Positions 42,529-51,414 of a stretch of DNA of 64,000 nt are shown here, in pieces. The notes beneath the pieces were generated by a model. The model was given only the letters and a program-made list of their open reading frames with translations. It was not told the origin of the DNA and ran no database searches. The first letter of the stretch is position 1, and each line of letters starts with the position of its first letter. A program made the translations under genes and the position numbers. Source of the stretch: Nitrosarchaeum sp. (lineage in GTDB: Archaea > Thermoproteota > Nitrososphaeria > Nitrososphaerales > Nitrosopumilaceae); contig JAILWJ010000003.1 in assembly GCA_025699025.1 (NCBI GenBank), positions 1-64,000 of the forward strand, written 5' to 3'.

Positions 42529-43476
42529 TTATTTTTGTTCAAATATCTTGATTGCTTGAGGAGGACAAACACCCTCACATGCTAAACAAAAGATGCAGTC
42601 AGGCTCTTTTGACATCAAAGGTTTCTTTTCAGATGCAGGATTTCCAGGAGTGTCAAACCACTCATACACGCCAACAGGACACGCTTCAATGCATGCACCA
42701 TCAGCTACGCAAATATCATAATCGACAGAAACAAATTCTCCCCATACTCCCAATATCGCATTATTTGAGCCACGTCGTCCCCAAGTCTTGATGGTATGAT
42801 CACCTGCAGCAAATGGTGCTGATGGCTTCATCTTCGATTTGTATTCTACATCGATCGGTCCTGGTTTTGCACCATCAGGAACTTCAATTTCTCCCTCATC
42901 ACCTTCGATTTCTTCCTCTGTTGTTTCAACTGGTTTTGGTTTAGCACCAAGAACAATTTTTGCCAGAGGAGTTAATTCTTCCAGTCTTTTTATTGCCTGT
43001 GTATGATCTAACTTTTCAGCTTTTGCAAGATATGAAATCATCTTGTCTGCCAAGATTGTGTTTCGTAAAATAGTATCAATAACCATTTTTGCAAAATGGT
43101 CTGCTTTCTTTCTATAATCTTTGACCCAATTTGGATCTCCAAATTTTTCGATTGGAAATATCTGATAAATAATATCTACAACTTCGCCAGTAACAATTTC
43201 TACGGTAACAGACAGTTCGACTTCCTCGTATCCCTTTGCATCAGGATCACTCATGTTCTGTTCCTTCCAACGATATGTTGCAAAAATTCTGTCCGCATAT
43301 GCATCCATTTCAAATGCCTTTTTGAGTCCATCGTGAACAGATTTGATTTCATTAGGATCCTCAAGTTTTATTGGTAATCGATATAATCCAAGTTTAAAGC
43401 CATGTAAAGGATAAACACCTCTCTTTGCAGTGGGTGCCTCCATAGACCAAACACGATCTTTTAGAAGTAACGACAT
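42529..43476 (-). CDS. Protein with C-terminal 2x[4Fe-4S] ferredoxin domain
   Basis: A 315-residue soluble protein. The last ~75 residues carry two clusters' worth of Cys: CVADGACIEACPVGV and CIFCLACEGVCPPQAI. The N-terminal ~165 residues (LHGFKLGLYRLPIKLEDPNE) match no domain I know. An acidic linker (~180-205, EETEEEIEGDEGEIE) joins the two. It probably carries electrons for a dedicated partner. Confidence 0.8.
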   Translation of the reverse strand: MSLLLKDRVWSMEAPTAKRGVYPLHGFKLGLYRLPIKLEDPNEIKSVHDGLKKAFEMDAYADRIFATYRWKEQNMSDPDAKGYEEVELSVTVEIVTGEVVDIIYQIFPIEKFGDPNWVKDYRKKADHFAKMVIDTILRNTILADKMISYLAKAEKLDHTQAIKRLEELTPLAKIVLGAKPKPVETTEEEIEGDEGEIEVPDGAKPGPIDVEYKSKMKPSAPFAAGDHTIKTWGRRGSNNAILGVWGEFVSVDYDICVADGACIEACPVGVYEWFDTPGNPASEKKPLMSKEPDCIFCLACEGVCPPQAIKIFEQK

Positions 43477-43512
43477 GTAGTTTCACTAACTTGAATTTAT
43501 TTAAAAAGGTTA

Positions 43513-43824
43513 TCAGTCGTTATCCTCAGGACAGGTTAACTCACGTAGTTCAGTGTACCTTTTGTCCATATCCTCAGCATAGAATGAAACTTTTTCAAGA
43601 TCAAAGTGATCTTTTGAAAAATACCAGCGAATAGGAACCCAATGGCCTATTCCATCCATGTCATGGATCATACCTTTGTCAGCTTTGACATGCAGTTTTT
43701 CGTCAAGGGACGTTTCTTTTACAGTCAAACCCCTTTTTGTCTTATCCTCCATAACAAATTCAGAGCCGCCGTCTTTGATATAGTAAAAAGACCCTTTCTT
43801 TAGAATGGGCAGATCTAAGAGCAA
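43513..43824 (-). CDS. Unknown protein downstream of rhodanese
   Basis: A 103-residue soluble protein with a KKGSFYYIKDGGSEFVMEDK opening and a C-terminal Cys (LTCPEDND). I chose TTG 43824, one base after the rhodanese stop, over a longer frame that would run 23 bases into that gene. Its place suggests a shared sulfur-related role. Not recognised. Confidence 0.6.
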   Translation of the reverse strand: MLLDLPILKKGSFYYIKDGGSEFVMEDKTKRGLTVKETSLDEKLHVKADKGMIHDMDGIGHWVPIRWYFSKDHFDLEKVSFYAEDMDKRYTELRELTCPEDND

Positions 43825-43825
43825 T

Positions 43826-44671
43826 TTACTTTTCCACAGGATTACCAATCATGTTGCCCCACTCAGTCCAAGAACCATCATAATTTCTGACCTTTGGATA
43901 ACCAAGCAAATATTTCAAAACAAACCAGCTGTGAGAAGATCTTTCTCCAATTCTACAATAGCAAATTACATCTTTATCAGGAGTTACACCTTTTGGCTCA
44001 TAGTTTTGTTTTAGTTCTTCTACAGACTTGAATGTCCCATCAACATCATTTACAGCAGTAGCCCATGGAATGTTATTTGCCCCAGGAATGTGTCCACCTC
44101 TTTGTGCATGTTCCATAGGATATTCAGGAGGAGCGGTGATTTCTCCGGTGAACTCTTTAGGAGATCTGACGTCAACCATAACAGTATCTTCACGATTTAA
44201 TGCACGACTAACATCAAACAGATATGCACGCAATCCCTCATCGGGGGGAACTGCAGAATATGTTGTTGTGTAAATATGTGGTTCCTCTGTCGTATATTCT
44301 CTGTTTTCCAATTCCCATTTCTTTCTACCACCATTCATAATCTTGAGGTTTTCATGTCCATAGTACTTGAAAACCCAAAAAACAAATGCAGCAAACCAGT
44401 TGTTAAAATCACCATATAGAATCACTTCAGTGTCTTTTGCAATTCCGTTTTTTGACATTAGTTGCTCGAATTGTTTTTTGTTGATAATATCTCTAGTTGT
44501 CGGATCATTAATGTCACGTTTCCACCAGATAAGACTAGCACCTTTGATATGTCCTTTCTGATATCCATTAACAGGATCATAATCGACTTCGACTAGCTTT
44601 CTATTTTGGTTAGGAGGGTTTTTTGAGACCCATTCAGTGTCAACCAATACTTCAGGATGTGCGTAACTCAT
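43826..44671 (-). CDS. Rhodanese (thiosulfate sulfurtransferase), two-domain
   Basis: A 281-residue two-domain rhodanese. The active-site loop CRIGERSS follows DVICY in the C-terminal domain, while the N-terminal domain lacks the Cys, as usual. CDC25-like active loop length is normal for thiosulfate or 3-mercaptopyruvate sulfurtransferases. It could supply sulfane sulfur or detoxify cyanide. ATG 44671. Confidence 0.9.
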   Translation of the reverse strand: MSYAHPEVLVDTEWVSKNPPNQNRKLVEVDYDPVNGYQKGHIKGASLIWWKRDINDPTTRDIINKKQFEQLMSKNGIAKDTEVILYGDFNNWFAAFVFWVFKYYGHENLKIMNGGRKKWELENREYTTEEPHIYTTTYSAVPPDEGLRAYLFDVSRALNREDTVMVDVRSPKEFTGEITAPPEYPMEHAQRGGHIPGANNIPWATAVNDVDGTFKSVEELKQNYEPKGVTPDKDVICYCRIGERSSHSWFVLKYLLGYPKVRNYDGSWTEWGNMIGNPVEK

Positions 44672-44763
44672 GATAAATTACAACTTTGTTTCATACTTAA
44701 TTGTTTTTCCAAAAAATAAATAAAAAATATCATTTTTAAGTAAATGAAACCTATAGGAACTGA

Positions 44764-45579
44764 TTGAAACTTCAGAAAGTAGCAGTTGTAAGCAAGGTAG
44801 GTTCTAAGGAATCAGAGGCTGCTGCAAGAGATGTCGCAAAAAAATTCCTAGCAAAAAAGTCAAAAGTATACACAATTTCTCCAGTAGAGATAGAGGGAGC
44901 AAATAAGCTAGGGTCTCTTGAAGAGTTAAAAAAAGAAAATCTGGACTTGGTAGTTACATTAGGAGGAGACGGAACAACACTCAGGGTATTTAGAAATCTC
45001 ATAAATGAGACGCCCATTCTTACCATCAATGTAGGTGGCAACAGGGGGATACTCGCAGAGATCACCATAGAAGAGATCGATGAAGCAATAAACAGCATTT
45101 TGAAAGACAAATTCTTTCTAGATAAAAGAGTCAGAGTGGTAGCATCTTGTGGAGGGGAAGAGTTCCCCCCAGCATTAAATGAAATTTACATTTGTAGGAC
45201 AAATCTTACGAAAACTGCAGAGATTGAAATCAAATTTCAAAACGACACAGTAAAACAAAAAATGGACGGAGTCATCATTGCAACACCAAGCGGATCAACA
45301 GGACACTCATTTTCATTGGGAGGACCAATACTCCACGAGAGTTTAGACGTCTTGATAATTACGCCGGTTGCCCCAGTTTATAGATTAGAGTCGATTGTAG
45401 TGCCAGATGAAAAAATAGAAATAATCTCATCTCATGATTGCAGCATAGTTATGGATGCACAGGTCGTAAAATCCGCGGGTTTTGGCGAGCCAATCATAAT
45501 TAAAAAATATAAAAAACCAGCAGTTTTTATCAGATTAAAGAAACGTGGTTTAAGACAGATGAGCAAGCTTGGATTTTAG
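44764..45579 (+). CDS. nadK: NAD kinase
   Basis: A 271-residue NAD(P)-dependent ATP-NAD kinase that makes NADP+. It has the GGDGTT motif (VTLGGDGTTLRVF), NVGGNRGILAEI, the conserved PSGSTGHSFSLGGP and the APVYRLESIVVPD stretch. The start is TTG 44764. It overlaps the nob1 gene by 11 bases, so the two are co-transcribed. Confidence 0.93.
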   Translation: MKLQKVAVVSKVGSKESEAAARDVAKKFLAKKSKVYTISPVEIEGANKLGSLEELKKENLDLVVTLGGDGTTLRVFRNLINETPILTINVGGNRGILAEITIEEIDEAINSILKDKFFLDKRVRVVASCGGEEFPPALNEIYICRTNLTKTAEIEIKFQNDTVKQKMDGVIIATPSGSTGHSFSLGGPILHESLDVLIITPVAPVYRLESIVVPDEKIEIISSHDCSIVMDAQVVKSAGFGEPIIIKKYKKPAVFIRLKKRGLRQMSKLGF

Positions 45580-46075
45580 GATTTTAGACGCAAGTGCATT
45601 TTATGCTGGAGTTCCATTTGGATCAGATAGTGATTGCTATACAACATCGTTAGTTTATGAAGAGATCAAACACATCAAAAAAAATGAGGGTGCATTGGGG
45701 ACTTTAATGGAGACAAACAGACTAAAGATCATGGATCCGGACAAAGAATCAATTAATGCCGCAGTTGCGTCGGCAAAGCAAACTGGAGATTTCCAGCAAC
45801 TATCAAAACAAGACATTTCAATTATTGCACTTTGCATTAATCTTGGAGGACTGATAATTACAGATGACTTTGCAATTACCAATGTTGCCAAAAATATCGG
45901 CTTGAGGACATCATCAATAATGACAACAGGCATTCAAGATGTTGGAAAATGGGTACATTATTGCCCAGGTTGCAGAACAAACCACACGTCAGGAAAGGAA
46001 TGTCCAATGTGTGGAACGCCGTTAAAAAGGAAACTACTCAAGGGGGAATCTTCTTCCGTACCACTCAACAAATGA
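45569..46075 (+). CDS. nob1: rRNA maturation endonuclease Nob1 (PIN + zinc ribbon)
   Basis: A 168-residue protein. The PIN domain has its acidic residues at D7 (LDASAFY), E30 (YEEIKH) and D91/D92-like (ITDDFAITNVA). A C-terminal ribbon follows with C-PGC and C-PMC. Nob1 cuts the 3' end of 16S rRNA. The TTG start overlaps nadK by 11 bases. It overlaps the convergent rhodanese by 42 bases, unusually long for this window. Confidence 0.88.
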   Translation: MDFRILDASAFYAGVPFGSDSDCYTTSLVYEEIKHIKKNEGALGTLMETNRLKIMDPDKESINAAVASAKQTGDFQQLSKQDISIIALCINLGGLIITDDFAITNVAKNIGLRTSSIMTTGIQDVGKWVHYCPGCRTNHTSGKECPMCGTPLKRKLLKGESSSVPLNK

Positions 46076-46792
46076 TCCGTCATACAGTTTGACATTATCA
46101 TAACCTGCAGATTTGAATTGGAAAAACAAGCTGGATGCTCTATGTCCATGCATACAATAGCACACAACAGAGTCATTTTTTGATATGTTATTTTCTAAAA
46201 ACAAGTCGTTGAGAAATTCTTTATTTTTGAAGAGTTTTCCGCCATGATCAATCCCATCAGTAAATGGGATTAGTTTTGCTTTAGGCAAATGTCCACTCAT
46301 GAATTCCTGCAAAGTTCTCGCATCAACAATCGTAAAACGGTCTAGATTATCTTTAAGATACTGAGATTCAACTCGTATGTCTTGATTTATCTTGGACATG
46401 AAATCTGCAGGTTTTGGCGAAGGGAGTTTTTTTGTAAATGTGAAGCCGTTTTTTTGCAATTCAGGAATAGAGGAATCAAGTAAAACCGTCTTTGTATGCC
46501 CAAAATACAAAAGAGTCCAGGCAATTCTTGCTAAAGAAGGATCCATAGGATCACCAATAACCACAACAGTTTTGGAATCATCTATCCCAACAGAACTGAA
46601 GAGTGGAAGGATTTTTGTTTCATCTAAAACAAGGTGAGACCCATACTGGTCAAATTGAATGACTTGATCTATAGATAGTGATTGGGAATTCTCCAGATGA
46701 CCGTACAGGTATAGTGCTTTTGGCCTAGTGTCTAGCAGAATAACATCAGGATCAGATACATGATCTTTCAGCCAATCAGGTGAGACTAACAC
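46034..46792 (-). CDS. Second rhodanese (sulfurtransferase)
   Basis: A 252-residue two-domain rhodanese, distinct from the one at 43826. The active-site loop is C-MHGHR (VVCYCMHGHRAS). The N-terminal domain is inactive. The two paralogues share only the general fold here, so they probably have different donors. It overlaps nob1 by 42 bases on the opposite strand. Confidence 0.88.
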   Translation of the reverse strand: MLVSPDWLKDHVSDPDVILLDTRPKALYLYGHLENSQSLSIDQVIQFDQYGSHLVLDETKILPLFSSVGIDDSKTVVVIGDPMDPSLARIAWTLLYFGHTKTVLLDSSIPELQKNGFTFTKKLPSPKPADFMSKINQDIRVESQYLKDNLDRFTIVDARTLQEFMSGHLPKAKLIPFTDGIDHGGKLFKNKEFLNDLFLENNISKNDSVVCYCMHGHRASSLFFQFKSAGYDNVKLYDGSFVEWYGRRFPLE

Positions 46793-46825
46793 ACCAACAC
46801 AGACTTGTCAATTTATTTAATCGTA

Positions 46826-47515
46826 TCACATATCGTGCAATGTTTTTTGGTTTGACGCTTTTAGAAATTTGCTCTCAGATTCCAAGATCTTTTTTATTTT
46901 TTTAGCTCTTGCCTCCCCCAGCCCCTCAACTTTGGCAAGTTCAGAAGTCGTTGCGGTAAAAACTTTCAATGGAGTGCCAAATTTTTCAAGCATCCTAACT
47001 GCAAACTTTTCACCGATCCCGGGAAGACTGCATAATGAAGATAGTTGTTGTTTTTCCAAATCGTTTGATTTTTTGATTTTTTTCAAGTACGGTCCTTTTG
47101 GAGATTCATTTCTAGAGCACATTGAAACAAGTAGCTTGGCAGAATGCATTGCGCTGGGAGTGGGAATTATCGGAATTTTAAAATCAATAACTATGGTAGA
47201 TATTGCACCATAGAAGATCAATGGGTTATCAGCAATCTCATCAATTTCATCAACATTTCCCTCAAGAAGAATTACTGGGTATTGAAAATGCTCCTTAAGT
47301 CTTGAGCATTGATCAAACAGCCTGCCATCAAACACGGAGGATAGTAAATCGCGAATGCTTTTTCTTTCAACAACTGTTTCTGGAGCAACTATGTAGTCAC
47401 CAATAGGCAATGTCTTCATTTCAAGATTAAGACCAACTGCCTTTAGTAGATCAGGAATGCCACTCTTGCGTTCACGTTCATCCACAATGATTCTGAGGTT
47501 TTCTAATTTCAACAA
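46826..47515 (-). CDS. XPF/ERCC4-type nuclease (Hef-like)
   Basis: A 229-residue structure-specific nuclease. The ERCC4 catalytic residues are in IIVDERERKSGI and VVERKSIRDLLSS (V/I-ERK-x3-D). A C-terminal tandem helix-hairpin-helix (LPGIGEKFAVRMLE and VEGLGEARAKKIKKIL) binds DNA. No helicase domain is present, so it is the stand-alone XPF type seen in crenarchaea, which relies on PCNA. It repairs branched or forked DNA. It lies at the end of the exosome/eL43/pfdB cluster, separated by 45 bases. Confidence 0.9.
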   Translation of the reverse strand: MLKLENLRIIVDERERKSGIPDLLKAVGLNLEMKTLPIGDYIVAPETVVERKSIRDLLSSVFDGRLFDQCSRLKEHFQYPVILLEGNVDEIDEIADNPLIFYGAISTIVIDFKIPIIPTPSAMHSAKLLVSMCSRNESPKGPYLKKIKKSNDLEKQQLSSLCSLPGIGEKFAVRMLEKFGTPLKVFTATTSELAKVEGLGEARAKKIKKILESESKFLKASNQKTLHDM

Positions 47516-47560
47516 GTAGAATTGAAATAATTTGTTAATATCTTATTTGAAATTAAGAGG

Positions 47561-47968
47561 TTATTTTCTAGGATTGTCGTCGTCTGTAGATGGGCTTTGC
47601 ATCTTTGCACCGCTGCCGGATCCACCTTTCATCATTTCTGTAATCTTTGTTTCTTGTTCTTTGAGAGTTTCTTTAATTCGGATTTCCTGTTTTTCAAGAA
47701 CTGTCGAACGGGTTTTTGCCAATTCCAGTCTTTCTTCAAGTTCATCAACAAGTGTTTTTTTTGTGGATTTTATCAGTATTGAACCTGCATGTTTGTATAC
47801 ATTGTCATCATCTCCTGCCTTTCTTAATTCTTCAAGAGCTTTTTCAGTTTCTGCTTTTTCCATCTCAAGATGCTGCTTTTGAGCCATGATTGACTGTAAA
47901 TTTTGCTGGGACTGTTGCAACTTCATAATTTGTTCTTGAAGCCATGGGGGCATCTGTCCTGTAGACAT
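47561..47968 (-). CDS. pfdB: Prefoldin beta subunit
   Basis: A 135-residue protein with two long coiled coils (~12-60 and ~82-125) around a central beta-hairpin (AGSILIKSTKKTLVDEL). This is the shape of prefoldin beta, which passes unfolded proteins to the thermosome. The tail (KGGSGSGAKMQSPSTDDD) is low-complexity. It lies 24 bases after pcc1. Confidence 0.85.
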   Translation of the reverse strand: MSTGQMPPWLQEQIMKLQQSQQNLQSIMAQKQHLEMEKAETEKALEELRKAGDDDNVYKHAGSILIKSTKKTLVDELEERLELAKTRSTVLEKQEIRIKETLKEQETKITEMMKGGSGSGAKMQSPSTDDDNPRK

Positions 47969-47992
47969 GTTAATCTCCTTCTTGATGTTTCA

Positions 47993-48238
47993 TTATATCT
48001 TTACCGATTTTATCACATCATAACTTGCTTGAATCAATCGGAGGGTTGAGTTTAGATTAGCTCGCAAGTGAGGAATGTGTTCAGATTCGATACAGATTTC
48101 AATTTTTTCATTTAAAGACATTTTGGTATGGGTTGGATTTTCAGGATAGTATTCGTTATCAATATTTATTGAATCAAAAATTGCTCTGGATTTGTCAGCA
48201 GCGTCTACGGTGATTTTAGCACTAAAGTTTGATGTCAT
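47993..48238 (-). CDS. pcc1: KEOPS complex subunit Pcc1
   Basis: An 81-residue Pcc1-like protein: FSAKITVDAADKSRAIFDSI and the C-terminal LRANLNSTLRLIQASYDVIK. It dimerises within KEOPS, which makes tRNA t6A37. I chose ATG 48238 (MTSNFSAK), which overlaps the eL43 gene by 17 bases. A longer frame to 48253 would overlap more. Confidence 0.85.
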   Translation of the reverse strand: MTSNFSAKITVDAADKSRAIFDSINIDNEYYPENPTHTKMSLNEKIEICIESEHIPHLRANLNSTLRLIQASYDVIKSVKI

Positions 48239-48431
48239 ATGCAGTTCCTGCAACTTTTAGACTGCATTTCTTACAGGACCAGATTCCAACGGCATCGCGG
48301 GTAAACTGCTTTGAGCCACACTCAGGGCAAGTTCTCTTTTCTTTTAACAAGAAATGAACTTTAGAGTACTGTTTTCTGTGTTTAATTCCATATCTAGCAC
48401 CCAATCCTTTTAGAGATTTGATTTTTGCCAT
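48222..48431 (-). CDS. rpl37ae: Ribosomal protein eL43 (L37Ae)
   Basis: A 69-residue zinc-ribbon ribosomal protein with C-PEC and C-KKC (TCPECGSKQF...WSCKKC) and the typical GARYGIKHRKQYSKVH N-terminus. It lies in the order Rrp42-eL43-Pcc1. The gene for Rpo12 (RpoP), which often follows eL43 in archaea, is missing here. Confidence 0.93.
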   Translation of the reverse strand: MAKIKSLKGLGARYGIKHRKQYSKVHFLLKEKRTCPECGSKQFTRDAVGIWSCKKCSLKVAGTAYDIKL

Positions 48432-48432
48432 T

Positions 48433-49251
48433 TTACTGGTTACCAGCCTTTGCTTGTTTTAACTTTTCTCTGATTTTTGAGCCCACCTTTACAGAAATTT
48501 CGCCGCACTTGATAACTTCATCAAGGCTGAAGCCATCACTTCCACCTTTTTGTAATGCACAAATGTTTCCATCAGAATCAGTCGTAATTGTAATTCTTGC
48601 ATCCATACAAACCCATTCATCAGCATTTGGATCCACTATAATGTGACGTCCAATCTTTCCCATAGTTACGGACACTGGAATGGTTGTAACTGGGACCTCG
48701 GATTCTTTTCCTTCAACGATTGTTGGAACATCATTTTTGAGTTCCCATTTCGGAGTCTTCGATGACAGAATTGCAGCAGTTGCAGCATATGCACATGCGT
48801 CAAACAGGTTACCATCATAATCAACCACCACGTTATCAGCAAACACGCCAACAACAGACTTGTCTTTCTCAATAACAAGTTGAGACAGATCAATCATGTG
48901 GCTTTCTCGGATTCCCCTGTCAACTACTCTAGCTAGCTCAATAACATCAGGTCCTGGAGGTCCTGTTTCCACACTAGGATCAGATAGAGGCAAAAGTTCG
49001 GCAGTACAAATGAATATTCCTTTATCACCCATGTCAGGAAAAGGTCTATCAGGCTGAATCTTTACGCCACATATGACTTCACTGTCACCAAGTCTAACTC
49101 GTGCAGAACCGTTTGCTTTTGGAATTGCATTTGTTTCAACAACCAACTCTCTTGGTTCATCTAAGGCCCTACCATCAACTCGTTTTCCTTGTTCTAGCAA
49201 TTCAAGAATCTGTAATTTCTTTAACTCATCTAAAACGCCAACAGAAGTCAT
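48433..49251 (-). CDS. rrp42: Exosome subunit Rrp42
   Basis: A 272-residue RNase PH-fold protein, the non-catalytic partner of Rrp41 in the archaeal exosome ring. It has the family stretches LLEQGKRVDGRALDEPREL, GDSEVICGVKIQPD and FDACAYAATAAILSS. It lies directly between rrp41 and eL43. Confidence 0.93.
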   Translation of the reverse strand: MTSVGVLDELKKLQILELLEQGKRVDGRALDEPRELVVETNAIPKANGSARVRLGDSEVICGVKIQPDRPFPDMGDKGIFICTAELLPLSDPSVETGPPGPDVIELARVVDRGIRESHMIDLSQLVIEKDKSVVGVFADNVVVDYDGNLFDACAYAATAAILSSKTPKWELKNDVPTIVEGKESEVPVTTIPVSVTMGKIGRHIIVDPNADEWVCMDARITITTDSDGNICALQKGGSDGFSLDEVIKCGEISVKVGSKIREKLKQAKAGNQ

Positions 49252-49253
49252 TC

Positions 49254-49988
49254 TTAATCTCCTCCATTTCCAAAATATTTGTCATGTAATGCTTTTTTTT
49301 GCAAGTCATAGACGATTTTGCATCCATTAATTCCAGTCTCAACACATTTTTTGTATTCTTCCGGAGTCAAAACACCATCTAATTGAAGTAATGTAATTTT
49401 TTCAAGATTTGGCATATAGCCTATTGGCATATCTGCCTGACCCGCTTGATCCTCTTCATTATTCACGTCAAGAATCACAGTATCTGCTACTTTGCCAGCG
49501 GCACATGCAGCAACCAGATCTCGCATTGGAATTCCCGCATCAGCCAATGCAACAGATGCTGCAGAGAGAGCAGCACAACGAGTACCACCGTCTGCCTGAA
49601 GAACTTCAATGAAAACATCAACTGCTGTTCGTGGAAATTTGTCCAACATCACAGCTGGTTCTAATGCTTCTTTGATTACTTTGGATATTTCAATTTCTCT
49701 TCTTGAAGGAGCAGGATTTTTTCTTTCAGTCACTGAAAATGGTTCCATGTGATATCGGACTCTTAAAATTCCAGTATCAGTGTTTGACATGTGTTTTGGA
49801 TGTACATCTCTTGGACCAAATACGCCTACCAAGATTTTATTGTCACCAAATTCAATATATGCAGAACCGTCAGCATTCTTCAAGCCTCCTGCTTTAATCA
49901 TGATTCTTCTTGGCTCGTCAACTTTTCTTCCGTCACAACGAATTCCATTTTCATCTAATAGTACTAACTCGGATTCTCGTCCGCCCAT
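49254..49988 (-). CDS. rrp41: Exosome catalytic subunit Rrp41
   Basis: A 244-residue RNase PH-fold phosphorolytic 3'-5' exoribonuclease. It has GIRCDGRKVDEPRRIMI, FSVTERKNPAPSRREIEIS (RNA/phosphate Arg residues) and the catalytic Asp-containing GGTRCAALSAASVALADAG and DMPIGYMP. It starts at the last base of rrp4 and has normal length. Confidence 0.94.
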   Translation of the reverse strand: MGGRESELVLLDENGIRCDGRKVDEPRRIMIKAGGLKNADGSAYIEFGDNKILVGVFGPRDVHPKHMSNTDTGILRVRYHMEPFSVTERKNPAPSRREIEISKVIKEALEPAVMLDKFPRTAVDVFIEVLQADGGTRCAALSAASVALADAGIPMRDLVAACAAGKVADTVILDVNNEEDQAGQADMPIGYMPNLEKITLLQLDGVLTPEEYKKCVETGINGCKIVYDLQKKALHDKYFGNGGD

Positions 49989-50668
49989 TATGATTCACCT
50001 TTTTTTTCTAACATTTCTTTTACCTGATCAGTCAAATTTGCAACATGTGCTTGCTCATCGACCATTTGAATTGCTTTTTTAGCCTTTAATAATCCCTCGG
50101 GATCCTCGCATGAAACAACCACCCATCCGTTCTGTCCAATAGTAATTGCAGCGTTTGTGGCCATCTCAATGGTTTGAATCATGGTTCCTCGTTTGCCTAT
50201 CAATCGTGGAACTTTGCTGGGAGAAATTTTAACGAGATCTCCAGAGTCTATCTTTCCAAGATCTCTGTCAGCAATGGTCAGTAAAGGATCGCGGGTTCTA
50301 TCAAAATTTGCAATTCTTGCAGCGACTAAATCACCGGTTCGTAGTTTTGAGGTCAGTTCATCTGCATGTGCTGAAAAATCCCTGCCAAAAACATCCGTTG
50401 CTGGCAAAAATCCAACATAGCAAGAGTTGATATCCAATTCCCATGACAAAGATGAGTGAGATACGACTTTGCCAATTACCAGATCATTGATTTTTGGGAT
50501 GTACTTGCCGGTCAAGGGTATTACTTTTACAGCATCATCATAAATTTCAGAAATACCAATAGCAGTAGCAATTATCCTATTACCCTCTAAAACCACATTT
50601 TGCTCAGGTCTGAAGGGACCTGTAGTTACCAAATCACCCGGAATGACATATTTTCTTTTATTATCCAT
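49988..50668 (-). CDS. rrp4: Exosome cap subunit Rrp4
   Basis: A 226-residue protein with an N-terminal domain, an S1 RNA-binding domain (~60-140) and a KH domain with the GKRGTMI-like motif (VPRLIGKRGTMIQTI). Rrp4 feeds RNA into the Rrp41/Rrp42 ring. It overlaps both neighbours by one base. Confidence 0.93.
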   Translation of the reverse strand: MDNKRKYVIPGDLVTTGPFRPEQNVVLEGNRIIATAIGISEIYDDAVKVIPLTGKYIPKINDLVIGKVVSHSSLSWELDINSCYVGFLPATDVFGRDFSAHADELTSKLRTGDLVAARIANFDRTRDPLLTIADRDLGKIDSGDLVKISPSKVPRLIGKRGTMIQTIEMATNAAITIGQNGWVVVSCEDPEGLLKAKKAIQMVDEQAHVANLTDQVKEMLEKKGES

Positions 50669-51354
50669 TATTTCATAACCTCAACTGTAGCTGAACCTTT
50701 TGTTATAGAACCTAATCTATCAATCACGTTTGGCCTTGCTGCAGCGGGTATTTCAAGTATTGCTTTTAGAGAACCATTATTTTGCCATTGTTCTTGTTTC
50801 AAAGAGCCAACAGATTTTAGAACAGCATACGACTGAGACGCATATTGTGCAGGTATTGTAATTTCAAGTGAAATATTTTCTGACTTGAGTGGGATTATTG
50901 AACGAAGATGTTCCACTATGTCTTTCACCTGATCACCTACTGATTTCTGAGGATCCACAGACACTCTTGCATCTTTCATTGCTTGTTCTATCCTCAATGG
51001 CGGATGTGGCAAATGAGTTCTGGGATCGACATATGTCTTGGCAATGAATTCAACAATCTGTTTTTTCTTATCATCAATCATTTTTCGTCTTTGATCAGTT
51101 GTTAAGTTCAGGTCTCCTTTTTCAAGGATTTTTTGAGCGATTTCGGTCTTGTCTTCAGTTTTGAAAGCTTTGAGCAGTTTTTCAGTTGAAGGTTTTGTGC
51201 CTTTACTAGAATCTATGTAAATTTCATCAGAAACCAATACTGCTGAAAGGTCCTTTTTCTTGCCTAGCTTGTAATCCAAGGCAGGATCAGGTTTTACCAA
51301 AATCTCAAATTTTTCTCCCTCATAGGAATACTTGACTACCGTGACTTCGGCCAT
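50668..51354 (-). CDS. sdo1: SBDS/Sdo1 ribosome maturation protein
   Basis: A 228-residue protein in three domains: N-terminal FYSH-like (KYSYEGEKFEILVKPDPALDYK), a helical middle (RRKMIDDKKKQIVEFIAKTYVDP) and a C-terminal ferredoxin-like domain. SBDS helps release eIF6/aIF6 from the 50S subunit. It is first in the exosome operon and divergent from rpoD with 60 bases between. Confidence 0.93.
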   Translation of the reverse strand: MAEVTVVKYSYEGEKFEILVKPDPALDYKLGKKKDLSAVLVSDEIYIDSSKGTKPSTEKLLKAFKTEDKTEIAQKILEKGDLNLTTDQRRKMIDDKKKQIVEFIAKTYVDPRTHLPHPPLRIEQAMKDARVSVDPQKSVGDQVKDIVEHLRSIIPLKSENISLEITIPAQYASQSYAVLKSVGSLKQEQWQNNGSLKAILEIPAAARPNVIDRLGSITKGSATVEVMK

Positions 51355-51414
51355 TTCTGAATACCGTAAGGCAATTTGGTATTTATCTATACGTAAAACT
51401 AGCTAGATTTTTAT

